A DNA stretch of 19,242 bases from Methanobacteriota archaeon (GCA_014384685.1 JACNFL010000157.1:1-19242); one strand, 5' to 3'; shown: positions 1-8,902, numbered from the stretch's first letter. Numbers and translations: made by a program. Notes: generated by a model from the sequence alone, not told the origin.

Positions 1-2
1 AG

Positions 3-884
3 AGAGCGCTGTGGTTACGCCATTCAGATGCTATTGCAACAGTACGCCGACTTGATCTTGTGGGGCTGAATCTTGAAGCCTATGAAGCGGCTCTTGATGA
101 GGATGGAAAAGCCGGTGCAAGCGGCCGCTTTGGCCGCTTGTTAGAATCAGAATTAGCAGCCGATTCAAGCGCACTTCTAGCAATTGAATGGCCACTAACT
201 AGTGACGTAAAGAAGGAAGGAATCATGTTGGAATTACCGGAATCAGGCGAATCTGTACCATCTGGAATCCGTTTGAGGGGAACTATTGACCGAGTGGAAT
301 TAATTCCATTTCCGGAATCAGGTGGTAATTTTGTCAATGAATCGGGTGAAGATGTAGAATGCCCTCTTGACCTTGATTTAGGAGAATCTTGGAATGCACA
401 ACGCCTAGTTGTAATTAGAGACTTGAAATCCCTTGAAGGCCCAGGTAAAGGGAAATCAGGAGACCGCCATTCCAGAGAACTTCTAGAAGGTGTACAACTC
501 GCTTTGTATGCGCGAGCATGGGAGGTTACACACCCTGGTGACAGAGTAATCGGTGTTGGAATCTCTGAGGTTGGTGAAGAAAGTGGGCTTTACATTGAGG
601 CGGACCCAGAGTTCCAAACTCATCTTTCAAGCCTAGGAATCGGAAATGTGGAGTGCACCACACAAACTCTTTATCGTCGGCCAAATGAAAGTAACAAACC
701 ACCGTCCAGTAATCCATTTCGAGCATGGATGCGCCATCGTTTGACGGCTGCTTTACGCATTGGGGACATGTCTGAAAAAGGTAGAGTAGTTCCTACGCCA
801 AGCGACCTCACATGCACATATTGTTCGGTGAAACAAGCTTGTGGATTGGCTCCTACAGTTGGGGGTGATCGCAAATGGAATTGA
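3..884 (+). CDS. AddB-like Fe-S PD-(D/E)XK nuclease subunit, 5' end outside window
   Basis: Partial gene: the frame is open to the left edge, so the GTG at 60 is not a credible start. Only the C-terminal nuclease part is present. Visible motifs are GTIDRVE (Asp codon at 288), IRDLKS (Asp 420, Lys 426) and a QLALYARAW helix, which together match the AddB/RecB-type PD-(D/E)XK core, although the strand carrying D-x-K is less hydrophobic than usual. The C-terminus has Cys codons at 813, 822 and 840 (C-x2-C-x5-C), like the last three ligands of the AddB 4Fe-4S staple; the first ligand is not assigned. The stop overlaps the start of the helicase-nuclease gene by 10 bases, so translational coupling is likely. 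By family knowledge it would act with that protein in resecting double-strand breaks. Any upstream helicase-like part cannot be seen. Confidence 0.75.
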   Translation, partial: RALWLRHSDAIATVRRLDLVGLNLEAYEAALDEDGKAGASGRFGRLLESELAADSSALLAIEWPLTSDVKKEGIMLELPESGESVPSGIRLRGTIDRVELIPFPESGGNFVNESGEDVECPLDLDLGESWNAQRLVVIRDLKSLEGPGKGKSGDRHSRELLEGVQLALYARAWEVTHPGDRVIGVGISEVGEESGLYIEADPEFQTHLSSLGIGNVECTTQTLYRRPNESNKPPSSNPFRAWMRHRLTAALRIGDMSEKGRVVPTPSDLTCTYCSVKQACGLAPTVGGDRKWN

Positions 885-3800
885 ATCGCGGTCAAACACT
901 TGGGTTAAATTTAGACATGCACATCGTCCTAGACGCAGGTGCTGGTACTGGAAAAACCGCTACAATTGTTCAAAGGGTTTTGGAGCACTATCTTTCAGAA
1001 GACCAAAGGGCGACGAGGCTGCTTCCAGCAGGTCCACGTGAGGTTGATTTTAGTGGGGGTTTACTCCAATCCGCTGCTAAAGATAGGGAAGACATGGTGA
1101 AGTGGCGTGGTTTGCTACCTACTGAAGTTGTGGTGTTGACTTTCACAGTGAAAGCAGCAGAAGAAATGCGTGACAGGATGCGCACCGAACTTGCTCGCTT
1201 GCGCTCTGGCCCTAGAGGTGAAAGAGATGGCTTCCGATATGATCCACGTATCCGTAACGAAGGTTTGATTGAACAGTTGACAATGTTGCTTGACGAGGCT
1301 CCAATTGGTACTATTGACTCATTTCTCAATCGATTGGTGTCGGCTCATCGTAGTCTACTTGGTGATAGACCAACTCATCAGCAGATGTCTGATGCACAAC
1401 GAGCATTGTTGATGGAACGGGCAATGAGTTCGCTTTGGCGGATTCGTAACGAAAAACACGCGGGAGACCTGCGAATCAATTCTGTTACTCCTGAAGAATT
1501 CATCAGGGCTCGTAACCGACTTTCACATCAAATGGGTGGTCGCTCTCGTAGTCAAAAAATAGTTGCTAAATTACTCCATAATTCAATTTTCGTAGACTCG
1601 GTTCGCAGGTCATTGGAATCGCATTCTGGGGTTGTTAATGCAGAAGCACTCCGCCATAGTTTCCTTTCACATATTGAGGTACAGGAAATTAGTGATTTTG
1701 CTCAAACTCTCCATACCATTGGTGATGATTGGTTGGCTGCTGCAAAAGAGCGCTCTGCAGACCTAGGTTTGGTTGAAGCACTCCAAAATGAGACTAGAGT
1801 AAATGCTCTAGATACACTGATTGCTGCGGGTGTACCTGATGATTTGTGGGACCAATTATTGTGGATTCGTCATTTTACTTTAGCAACATGTAGCATGGCC
1901 TCAATTGAGAAAATTATGCCATCTGTGTTCTCGAGAAACCTTCTACCAAAGGGCGATGGTTGGCCATCGGGTGTTAACGCGCTTGGTTCAATCAAAGACA
2001 AAGCAATTCGTGATGAAATCAAAGCAAGCATGGTTGATGCACAGAATCGCGCCAAAGCACTCTATGGTTCAATTGAAGGGATGAGAGTTCGAGCTTGTGC
2101 AGCAATTGCCGATTTACTAGACCCTAGAGCAGGTCCACCCTGTTGTCCTGCAGACTCTGATGTCCATCTGCAAAGAATCTCAGACCCATTCCCTACCTAT
2201 GTTAGTGATGCGCCTTTGGCTCTTGACGCTGATTGCGATGCACGCATTATTTCAGACCTATTAATCGTCCACAAAGCCTCTCAAGATGTGTTGACTGAAT
2301 TACGTCTTTTAGAGGGTTTACATGACCATTCTGATGTATCAGATTCGGCTGAGGATTTACTTCTTGCTCGTTGTCCAAGAATTTGTTCAAGATGGTATCC
2401 TAGAGATATTGTTTCTGCACTTAATGCAATTGATGATTCTAAACCTTGGCGCGATGAGCACATTTTTACAGCACTAAAATTGTGTGGTGAACCAGAGCAA
2501 GGTGAAATTTCAGAGCGCCATAAAGAATATCCAATGAAACTTGTGAAAGATGATTTGGTAAGGCGATACGAGGTTCTAAAAACAATACGAAGACGATTCC
2601 GAGCATTCATCATTGATGAAGCCCAAGATAACTCAAATCAACAGTGGCGACTCCTCTCAAGACTATGGGGAGAGAGAGAGCAGAAAGAAGGTGACCCCGA
2701 ACCACCAAATTCACCTTGGCAACCCACTGTTTGTTGGGTTGGTGACCAAAAGCAGAGCATCTACGGTTTCCGTCAAGCCCAAGTGAGTGGTATGGCAAGA
2801 TACACTGTCCATCTTAGGGCTATCAATGAGCACGAATATGCTACAGAATCAAGATTATTGATGAAACCATCACTACGCCGTCGAGATTCTGCACGTGATC
2901 CAAGATTAGTGGACATCAGTAGTTTTGTCACCGGTCTTGAATACGTCAATCATCGCCCTATTCCCGAAGAAGCGTGGATAAAATTTGACCGAGGAGATGA
3001 TGATAGAAGATTAGAGCATACTGATGTAATTCGCCGTACTCAAGGCCATGTTGACCTTGTCACAAATTACCGAACTTGTCAAGACTTGCTATTGACGATG
3101 AATCAATGGTGGATTGATCTTTTTGATGACAGGCACAACTTATTCCCTGGTGATTGGTATGCTTCACCTAAGGATTTACGGGCTTACAGAGATAAAGAAA
3201 ATGGTGGGCTTGAATGGTTGTTACCAATTGCTACTGAAGAAGCAAGTGATCCCAGTTCAGATTTGGCGGTTCCATTAGATCCATTTGAGTTGGGTGCGGA
3301 TGCGAAACAAGTTCACCTTGAACATGAATTGGTTGCTGCCAGAATCCGGGCTATGGTTGATGGTGTGGCGCCATCAGTTCTAACAGCTCAGGGTGGTGAT
3401 GATTCAGAGCAATCTGAAGAAGACAATGTAACTCAAATCCATGATGTTGAGCCAATTGAACCACGAGATATCATGGTATTAATGCCTGCAAGAACTCACA
3501 TGTATGATCTCATCCGCCGTCTTGACGACCTTGGAATACCAGCGTTAGCGGACCAAGACGGTGGCTTACTTGAGCAACCCGTTGTGAGTTCATTAGCGGC
3601 TCTCCTTCAATTGTCTGCAAGACGAGGTGATGTAAGCCGTGCAGCAACACTTGTTAGGACACCACTGGTTGGATTCAATGATTCTCAGTTAGAGAATTTC
3701 ATTTCTGACAGCAATGGTTCATCTGATTTGCTAGAACGATTACAATCTCATGCAGTTAGCGATGCCCAAAGGGCACTTTTTGAACGCTGGAAACAGCTCG

Positions 3801-5863
3801 CTGACTGTAATAGAATAGTTCCTATGCTAGAAGAAACGGTAGACCACTCAGACTTGCTGATTGCATACCCAGGTCAAGTGGATAGACAATACGCAGAGCA
3901 ATTTTTGTCTCTTATCCGCTCACAAATGGCAGAAGCAGGAGGCGACCCAGTACTCTTGGCAGAACGAATCAATATGTTATCATCAATCAAAGGAAAACTG
4001 ATTCTAGGCGAAGCGATGCCTGCTTCAAATGCTGTTCGAGTGATGACGATTCATGGTTCCAAAGGATTGCAATCTAAGGTAGTAATTGTCTGCGGGATAT
4101 TCTCCGAAAATCAAAGTAACCTTGGTCAATCAAGGCGCGATAACATCTTGGTATCTGAACAGATGTTTTCACCCCGCTCTAAACCATGGAAAAGTAGAGA
4201 TGCAATAGATAGTGGTAGTTGGCGTCTTTCAACGGAAGTACTTACCTCTCAAGTACAAGCTGAAGCCCGACGTTTACTCTATGTTGCTTGTACGAGGGTG
4301 AAAGATTTACTGATTCTGGCTGGTGCACCGAAGAACTCTGCAATCAACCAAAATAAGGGTGAAATTAGCATTTCATGGGGCCACAAACCAACTCCAAGGT
4401 TTGGTTGGATGTGGCTTGAAGCAATTCGACAAGCCGCTAGGCGGGATGGTTTACTAACAGCACCTTGGTTAATTGATGACGATGATTCTCTTCCAGTACC
4501 GTTGCCATTCCGGGCTAAAGGTGAGGTGATAATTTCACCCAGTGAAATGATGACTATGCCTTATTTGGCACCTAGTTTACTACCGTCATTGAAAATCTAT
4601 CACCACCCCGATTTTATCTTGCCACAGCGCGAACATCTCTCACCATTAGTGAAGTACACTCGTCTACAAGAGAGCGCTAGATTGGTGAATCCTGCAACAA
4701 TTGACCTCGCCCCTCCTAGGGAGGCTGAACGAAAATTACGCCTTGCACCACATACGCTTGACTCAGCAAAATCCTGCGTACGTCGCCATTGGCTTAGTCA
4801 ATACGTCGGAATTTCAAGCGAACCGGTCAAATTGCCATTTGTTCCTAGAGGTGATGAAACGCCATCAGGTGATTACACCCCACTTGCTGCAAATGAACTC
4901 GGTTCTCTTTTCCATCGTTTGGTTGAACTTGGTTTGCCCAACCCTGGTATTTCAGGTGAACAGCCATCTACCCCACTTTCCGAACAATGGGTATCTCCTT
5001 CACCAAATATGATGCTTGAACCAACCCTAATTTCTCAAGTGCTTGACGAACTTCTCCCTGCCTCTGCAGATAGAGATTTAGCGTTTGAAATGTTGAATAA
5101 AATGGCTGAAATCCTACTTAATGGTAAATTGGGGAGACTCGTTCAAGGTGCAACAATTGATGGATTATATGTTGAAGGTTTGAGGACAGAGTGGCCCTTC
5201 CTTGTCAACATTGAACAACCACTCAGTGATGTGATGGAACATCGTTGGAGTCCGTTTGGAAACCAAATTGTAGAACAAATAACATCGCTGACGTTTGAGT
5301 TGGATGGAATTGCTGATTTGGTGCTGTGCCAAACAGATGGCCAATCTCATAACACGATTCGAGCAATTGATTTGAAAACTACTGGAGGTCTTTCAATACT
5401 CAATCAGCCTGATGATGTTGAAGGAACAATCTTCGAGATCCCATCAGACCCTGACAATGAAATCATTCGTACACCAGCTGAACTGGAATTATTGACTCAT
5501 TACAGGATGCAACTCTACCTCTACCATCTTTGCCTTGTACGACAAGAAGCGATGAGAGAAACACTTGGAATGGCTACAAGAGAGGTTCTACGTCCAGGCA
5601 TTTTAGTTGCTTCAACAGGCAGACTAATTTCATGGACTGAAGAAGAATTTGAGCAAATCGGCGAAGAATTTGATGACCTTATCAAACAACTTGCTTTGGT
5701 TGAAGTTAAGGAGAAAGGAGACGAAGTGAACTTCCCTAGATTACCGATTGAAGAAGAGCAAACATGCCGTCAATGCCCGTACTATCGTGGCAACATCCGT
5801 CTATGTGCTCCAAATGGAATTGCCTTAGGGGCTGTAGAATCAGATGAAATTGATTTGAAATAA
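875..5863 (+). CDS. AddA-like UvrD/Rep-family DNA helicase with C-terminal Fe-S nuclease
   Basis: A 1662-residue superfamily 1A helicase-nuclease. A Q-motif-like NRGQ at residues 4-7 precedes Walker A AGAGTGKT (21-28). Further motifs are Ia (LTFTVKAAEEMRDR), GTIDSFLNRL, Walker B IIDEAQD (579-585), III (VGDQKQSIYGFRQAQ), IV (NYRT), V (TIHGSKGL, about 1058-1065) and VI (RLLYVACTR, 1133-1141). The C-terminus holds a nuclease: Cys1301 in a DSAKSC-type AddB helix, ELDGIAD (Asp1477, Asp1481), AIDLKT (Asp1499, Lys1501), a QLYLYHL helix, and C1631-x2-C1634-x9-C1644 completing a probable 4Fe-4S site. It is several hundred residues longer than typical bacterial AddA. The excess lies largely between GTIDSF and Walker B, in the 1B subdomain. 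Predicted role: ATP-driven unwinding and degradation of broken DNA ends with the overlapping upstream subunit. It is AddA-like in helicase but has an AddB-style Fe-S nuclease, so I give no symbol. Confidence 0.9.
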   Translation: MELNRGQTLGLNLDMHIVLDAGAGTGKTATIVQRVLEHYLSEDQRATRLLPAGPREVDFSGGLLQSAAKDREDMVKWRGLLPTEVVVLTFTVKAAEEMRDRMRTELARLRSGPRGERDGFRYDPRIRNEGLIEQLTMLLDEAPIGTIDSFLNRLVSAHRSLLGDRPTHQQMSDAQRALLMERAMSSLWRIRNEKHAGDLRINSVTPEEFIRARNRLSHQMGGRSRSQKIVAKLLHNSIFVDSVRRSLESHSGVVNAEALRHSFLSHIEVQEISDFAQTLHTIGDDWLAAAKERSADLGLVEALQNETRVNALDTLIAAGVPDDLWDQLLWIRHFTLATCSMASIEKIMPSVFSRNLLPKGDGWPSGVNALGSIKDKAIRDEIKASMVDAQNRAKALYGSIEGMRVRACAAIADLLDPRAGPPCCPADSDVHLQRISDPFPTYVSDAPLALDADCDARIISDLLIVHKASQDVLTELRLLEGLHDHSDVSDSAEDLLLARCPRICSRWYPRDIVSALNAIDDSKPWRDEHIFTALKLCGEPEQGEISERHKEYPMKLVKDDLVRRYEVLKTIRRRFRAFIIDEAQDNSNQQWRLLSRLWGEREQKEGDPEPPNSPWQPTVCWVGDQKQSIYGFRQAQVSGMARYTVHLRAINEHEYATESRLLMKPSLRRRDSARDPRLVDISSFVTGLEYVNHRPIPEEAWIKFDRGDDDRRLEHTDVIRRTQGHVDLVTNYRTCQDLLLTMNQWWIDLFDDRHNLFPGDWYASPKDLRAYRDKENGGLEWLLPIATEEASDPSSDLAVPLDPFELGADAKQVHLEHELVAARIRAMVDGVAPSVLTAQGGDDSEQSEEDNVTQIHDVEPIEPRDIMVLMPARTHMYDLIRRLDDLGIPALADQDGGLLEQPVVSSLAALLQLSARRGDVSRAATLVRTPLVGFNDSQLENFISDSNGSSDLLERLQSHAVSDAQRALFERWKQLADCNRIVPMLEETVDHSDLLIAYPGQVDRQYAEQFLSLIRSQMAEAGGDPVLLAERINMLSSIKGKLILGEAMPASNAVRVMTIHGSKGLQSKVVIVCGIFSENQSNLGQSRRDNILVSEQMFSPRSKPWKSRDAIDSGSWRLSTEVLTSQVQAEARRLLYVACTRVKDLLILAGAPKNSAINQNKGEISISWGHKPTPRFGWMWLEAIRQAARRDGLLTAPWLIDDDDSLPVPLPFRAKGEVIISPSEMMTMPYLAPSLLPSLKIYHHPDFILPQREHLSPLVKYTRLQESARLVNPATIDLAPPREAERKLRLAPHTLDSAKSCVRRHWLSQYVGISSEPVKLPFVPRGDETPSGDYTPLAANELGSLFHRLVELGLPNPGISGEQPSTPLSEQWVSPSPNMMLEPTLISQVLDELLPASADRDLAFEMLNKMAEILLNGKLGRLVQGATIDGLYVEGLRTEWPFLVNIEQPLSDVMEHRWSPFGNQIVEQITSLTFELDGIADLVLCQTDGQSHNTIRAIDLKTTGGLSILNQPDDVEGTIFEIPSDPDNEIIRTPAELELLTHYRMQLYLYHLCLVRQEAMRETLGMATREVLRPGILVASTGRLISWTEEEFEQIGEEFDDLIKQLALVEVKEKGDEVNFPRLPIEEEQTCRQCPYYRGNIRLCAPNGIALGAVESDEIDLK

Positions 5864-5892
5864 TTGCTGTTCGCCAATCTATTAACCGATTT

Positions 5893-5908
5893 TTGGAAAT
5901 TTTTCCAA
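5893..5908. repeat. 16-bp palindrome flanked by AACCGAT direct repeats
   Basis: TTGGAAA and TTTCCAA form a perfect 7-bp inverted repeat around a TT centre. AACCGAT occurs at 5884-5890 and again at 5907-5913, bracketing the palindrome. It lies 30 bases after the helicase stop and 38 bases before the M20 peptidase ATG. It could be an operator for the peptidase or, given the T-rich stretch, a terminator hairpin for the upstream operon. The rest of the 82-base gap shows nothing clear. Confidence 0.4.
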
Positions 5909-5945
5909 CCGATGATTCAATGGGTATTACCCTTTGGCCGTAGGT

Positions 5946-7367
5946 ATGAGCGTAACCGATGCGATTGATTGGGATAAGATGGCGGAGTTCACTGAAAAGA
6001 TATGGGAAGATTCAGCACTACCAAGTTTAGAAGAATTCATCAAGATTCCAGCACTATCTCCTGCATTTGATTCAGAATGGCAAGCAAACGGCCATTTAGA
6101 CAAGACAATTGACCATTTTCTTGGTTGGCTTGAATCAATAGAAATTGACGGTTTAACAGCAACAGTCCACAGTTTAGAAGGTAGAACTCCAGTTTTACTG
6201 CTCAAAGTAGCTGGCACTGGTGACGGCGAAGTACTGTTCTATTCTCACTTAGATAAACAGCCAGAGTTCACTGGCTGGTCAGAAGGAAAAGGCCCCTGGA
6301 TTCCTGTTAGAGAAGACCCGTGGCTGTTCGGAAGAGGTTCAGTGGACGACGGTTATGGTGGATACTGTGGCCTCATTTCGTTGATGGCATTACAAAACCA
6401 AGGCATGGCTCACCCAAGTTGCACATTCCTCATTGAAACCTGTGAAGAGAGTGGTTCACCCGATCTCCCTTACTACCTTGAAGAACTTCAAGAAGATCTT
6501 GGTACTCCTGATTTGGTGGTTGTTCTTGACTCAGGATTGGGTGACTATGAGCGCATTTGGGTCACCGAGAGCCTACGCGGATTAGTTGGTGGCACACTGA
6601 CAGTTAGTGTAACCTCAGAAGGAGTGCATTCAGGTATGGCTAGTGGGGTTATTCCATCATCGTTTAGGCTCACTCGTCAACTGCTTTCTCGTTTAGAAGA
6701 TGAAGAAACTGGTGAATTGATTCCCGATTGGCTTCATATTGACATTTCAGACCAATTACGGGAAGATTCAGCAGAAATTGTAAGTGTTTTAGGTGAAGCT
6801 TTGATTACGGATTTCCCATTTTTAGATGGTGTACGCCCTCAACATGAGGATTTGGTTGAAGCGTTGTTAGCACAAAATTGGAAGCCAACACTTTCGATAA
6901 CCGGTGCTGAAGGAATGCCAACCCTTGCAAATGCTGGAAATGTCCTTCGCACTCATACATCTCTCAAATTAAGCGTGCGAATTCCACCTGGTGTTGATTC
7001 TGAAATGGCTTCTGCTAAATTACAAGAATTAATGGAGTCAGACCCACCGTTTGGTGCACACGTGACATTTGACCCAGAAACAGCAGCAAATGGGTTTGCT
7101 GCGCCACCAATGCCAGTTGAAATTGCCGCGGCATTTAGTGAAGGCAGTTTGAAGACCTTTGGTGCTGCCTCAATGCCGTTTTATGAAGGCGGCACAATTC
7201 CATTTTTGGCTATGATGCAAGAGTCCTATCCAAGTGCTCGTTTTCTAGTCACAGGATGTGCAGGTCCGGGGAATAATGCCCATGGTCCTGATGAGAAATT
7301 ACACATCCCAACAGTCAAGCATCTAACCCAATGTGTTGCTGCTGCGATTGCATCCATGTCAAATTAA
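5946..7367 (+). CDS. M20-family metallopeptidase (dipeptidase-like)
   Basis: A cytoplasmic di-zinc peptidase of 473 residues. Ligand motifs are in family order: YSHLD (His101, Asp103), GRGSVDDG (bridging Asp134), ETCEESG (Glu167 catalytic base and Glu168 ligand), VVVLDSG (third-metal-ligand region) and a final AHGPDEKLHI (His446). The spacing after HLDKQP (GW ... W ... LFGRGS) resembles the CNDP/DUG1 dipeptidase branch more than ArgE or DapE. An insert (lid/dimerisation domain) spans about residues 205-375. A frame extension to a TTG at 5934 adds only four residues; I chose the ATG at 5946. Expected role is hydrolysis of short peptides for amino-acid recycling; the substrate cannot be read from sequence. 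It stands alone after a palindrome-containing gap and is on the same strand as the following coiled-coil gene. Confidence 0.88.
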   Translation: MSVTDAIDWDKMAEFTEKIWEDSALPSLEEFIKIPALSPAFDSEWQANGHLDKTIDHFLGWLESIEIDGLTATVHSLEGRTPVLLLKVAGTGDGEVLFYSHLDKQPEFTGWSEGKGPWIPVREDPWLFGRGSVDDGYGGYCGLISLMALQNQGMAHPSCTFLIETCEESGSPDLPYYLEELQEDLGTPDLVVVLDSGLGDYERIWVTESLRGLVGGTLTVSVTSEGVHSGMASGVIPSSFRLTRQLLSRLEDEETGELIPDWLHIDISDQLREDSAEIVSVLGEALITDFPFLDGVRPQHEDLVEALLAQNWKPTLSITGAEGMPTLANAGNVLRTHTSLKLSVRIPPGVDSEMASAKLQELMESDPPFGAHVTFDPETAANGFAAPPMPVEIAAAFSEGSLKTFGAASMPFYEGGTIPFLAMMQESYPSARFLVTGCAGPGNNAHGPDEKLHIPTVKHLTQCVAAAIASMSN

Positions 7368-7407
7368 TGATTTAGCCAATATTTGGCACATTTACAGCCG
7401 GCACTTA

Positions 7408-7426
7408 GCCGCCCCTATGGGGCGGC
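7408..7426. repeat. Perfect GC-rich hairpin (8-bp stem, TAT loop)
   Basis: GCCGCCCC (7408-7415), loop TAT (7416-7418) and GGGGCGGC (7419-7426) are fully complementary, in a region of otherwise moderate GC. It lies 40 bases after the M20 stop and directly abuts a TATA-like box. There is no T-run after it, so a bacterial-type terminator is unlikely. It may be an operator just upstream of the promoter, or an RNA 3'-end structure. Confidence 0.55.
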
Positions 7427-7427
7427 G

Positions 7428-7435
7428 GATATATC
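7428..7435 (+). promoter_or_regulatory. TATA-like box for the coiled-coil gene
   Basis: GATATATC is centred about 23-24 bases upstream of the ATG at 7455, close to the spacing expected for an archaeal leaderless transcript, and a purine/GC-rich BRE-like stretch precedes it. No transcript evidence is available. Confidence 0.35.
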
Positions 7436-7454
7436 AAGGGCAAGCGAGTGGGGT

Positions 7455-8123
7455 ATGTCAGTGGTGAACATGTCAGAAGACGATGAAGGTACGATTACTC
7501 CCGAAGTTCGCCTCCGCCAACTAGAGGAGGAATTGTTGCAACAGACAGAACGTGTCACTAAGGTGTTTAGCGCCTTTGAGCAGGCAGAAAAGGAGATTGT
7601 TCAACTCAAAGCCGAGATTGAAGTCCTTGAAAAAGAAGTCATTGACAAAGAAATCGAACGTGAAGGATATGAGCAATTACTTGGTGAAAAAGACCACCGA
7701 ATCCGAGATTTGGAGTTAACCGGCGCCAAGAGAGGAAAGCAGGTTGATCATCTTGAGCCAGAACTTGAGATGATGGAAGAGAAATTCACTAGGGAAAAAG
7801 AACGTTTGACCCGTGTTTTCGAAATCGCAGAAGAGTTGGATAACGACCTTCGTCTAGCAGTTGCTGAACTCAAAGCACGTGACGATTGGTATGTTGACCA
7901 CATGCGTGTTTTTGAAGACCTCAACAAGGCAATTAAGAATCGCTATGAGATGATTGAAAACGCTGTAGAAGCAGAACGCAAGAGTCAACATATGCAGAGA
8001 GCAATCAACGAAAAGTTGCAGGAAGCTATGGATGCCCGTAGCGAAGAGGCAGCGGAAGATGCTGCAGCGGAAGATGCTGCAGCAGAAGTTGAAGCAGCGG
8101 TTGAAGTCAGCGAAGAAGAATGA
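7455..8123 (+). CDS. Acidic coiled-coil protein of unknown function
   Basis: I do not recognise a family. With the ATG at 7455 the product has 222 residues. An alternative ATG at 7470 has a GGTGA two bases upstream; a TTG at 7383 is rejected because it would place the hairpin and TATA-like box inside the coding region. Residues about 15-170 are nearly continuous amphipathic helix rich in Glu, Lys and Leu (LRQLEEELLQQ, VLEKEVIDKEI, LEPELEMMEEKF), which predicts a long coiled coil broken near the middle. The tail is Ala/Glu/Asp-rich and built from a 15-base tandem repeat. No signal peptide, membrane segment or enzyme motif is visible. It is probably a cytoplasmic structural or adaptor protein. 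Confidence 0.75.
   Translation: MSVVNMSEDDEGTITPEVRLRQLEEELLQQTERVTKVFSAFEQAEKEIVQLKAEIEVLEKEVIDKEIEREGYEQLLGEKDHRIRDLELTGAKRGKQVDHLEPELEMMEEKFTREKERLTRVFEIAEELDNDLRLAVAELKARDDWYVDHMRVFEDLNKAIKNRYEMIENAVEAERKSQHMQRAINEKLQEAMDARSEEAAEDAAAEDAAAEVEAAVEVSEEE
8049..8088 (+). repeat. 15-bp tandem repeat in the acidic tail
   Basis: GCAGCGGAAGATGCT occurs at 8049-8063 and again exactly at 8064-8078. A degenerate third start (GCAGCAGAAG) lies at 8079-8088. It encodes repeated AAEDA units at the C-terminus of the coiled-coil protein, so tail length may vary between strains by slippage. Confidence 0.8.
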
Positions 8124-8124
8124 A

Positions 8125-8140
8125 TCTTCTTTGTTTGTTG
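8125..8140 (+). terminator. T-rich terminator-like tract
   Basis: A T-rich stretch follows directly after the coiled-coil stop in the 59-base gap between convergent genes, as expected of archaeal intrinsic termination. A GTGAA/TTCAC inverted repeat at 8160-8175 follows and could serve the opposite strand. Confidence 0.4.
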
Positions 8141-8182
8141 ATGGCGTACGCTATTCAATGTGAATTAATTTTCACCGCGTTT

Positions 8183-8899
8183 TCACTCTAACGGTATTTC
8201 TCCATTAGCGCGTGCATCCTCTTCTTCAGCAACACGTATTCCTTCCTCAAGGTCAATCCTACTGGTTAGATAAGTTCCCGCAAGAATGACTACGGTAACC
8301 GTCAAAATTGCTACACGACTACCAGCAGCAGTGCTAGCAATACCGTAGAGGAATGTTCCAATCATTGCAGCTGATTTCCCTAGGAAACCAAAGAAACCAA
8401 AGAATTCAGATGTCCGAGTTTTCGGGGTAAGTTGTGAGAACATTGAGCGGGCTTGCGCACCGGCTGAACCCATAGCACATCCGACAAATAGTCCAAGGAT
8501 TATCCATTGCATTGCAACGCCTAGCCCTAGTGGGGCCCAGACATTATTGCGCATTGTAGTGGCCCACCAATCAACAGGCCCACCTTGTTCAATGACGGAT
8601 GGATGTGTATCTCCTACCTCTGAAGAACCGGCAATACTCTCATTCCCACCGACAATAATGATTGAGAATCGGTGGTCGCTTGTATCATCAAAAGCAGCGA
8701 CCAATGCAACCGCATCTTCTTCTGTTATTGTCTTGACATCCTCTTCTGATACTGTTGCTTGATCTGCAAGGAATGATGCTCCAAATATACCGGCGCCAAC
8801 GAGTAATAATGCTGCAATAACTCCCATCCACCCCATGTTTCTCTCTTGTAACCACATGATGCCACCACCAAGTAACACAACCATCACTAAGATGAACAA
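8183..8899 (-). CDS. UMF1/Atg22-like MFS transporter, C-terminal part (after in-frame TGA)
   Basis: Continues in the same frame as the upstream half, separated only by the TGA at 8900-8902. The TTG at 8899 is the first codon after that stop and not a convincing start. It holds two membrane helices (the first begins inside the stop-split helix), a soluble acidic segment of about 75 residues (ATVSEEDVKTITEEDAVALV onward), then the family-typical GSAGAQARSMFSQLTPKTR and SEFFGFFGFLGK motifs with the last helices and an acidic tail. The AQARS...TP...EFFGF signature matches the conserved C-terminal part of UMF1-type MFS proteins. Without the first half it cannot form a 12-helix transporter. Either the gene is broken, the stop is read through, or the stop is a base error. 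Confidence 0.75.
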   Translation of the reverse strand: MFILVMVVLLGGGIMWLQERNMGWMGVIAALLLVGAGIFGASFLADQATVSEEDVKTITEEDAVALVAAFDDTSDHRFSIIIVGGNESIAGSSEVGDTHPSVIEQGGPVDWWATTMRNNVWAPLGLGVAMQWIILGLFVGCAMGSAGAQARSMFSQLTPKTRTSEFFGFFGFLGKSAAMIGTFLYGIASTAAGSRVAILTVTVVILAGTYLTSRIDLEEGIRVAEEEDARANGEIPLE

Positions 8900-8902
8900 T
8901 CA
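8900..8902 (-). other. In-frame TGA interrupting the MFS gene
   Basis: The codons on either side (LMV before, LFILVMVVLLGGG after) make one uninterrupted hydrophobic helix in one frame, so this stop is not a natural gene end. A single-base change would restore Trp, Gly, Arg, Leu, Ser or Cys. Other genes in the window end normally in TGA (882, 8121, 11821, 13654), so the code is not altered. Confidence 0.9.

Noticed and set aside
4701..5012. 103-codon open frame on the plus strand
   Set aside because: It lies wholly within the nuclease domain of the helicase gene, which carries clear motifs in its own frame.
5934..5945. TTG start for the M20 peptidase
   Set aside because: It adds four residues without a ribosome binding site; the ATG at 5946 is adequate.
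8900..8902. TGA as selenocysteine or a reassigned Trp codon
   Set aside because: Several other genes here end properly in TGA, the residue would sit in a lipid-facing helix rather than an active site, and no obvious downstream structure was found.
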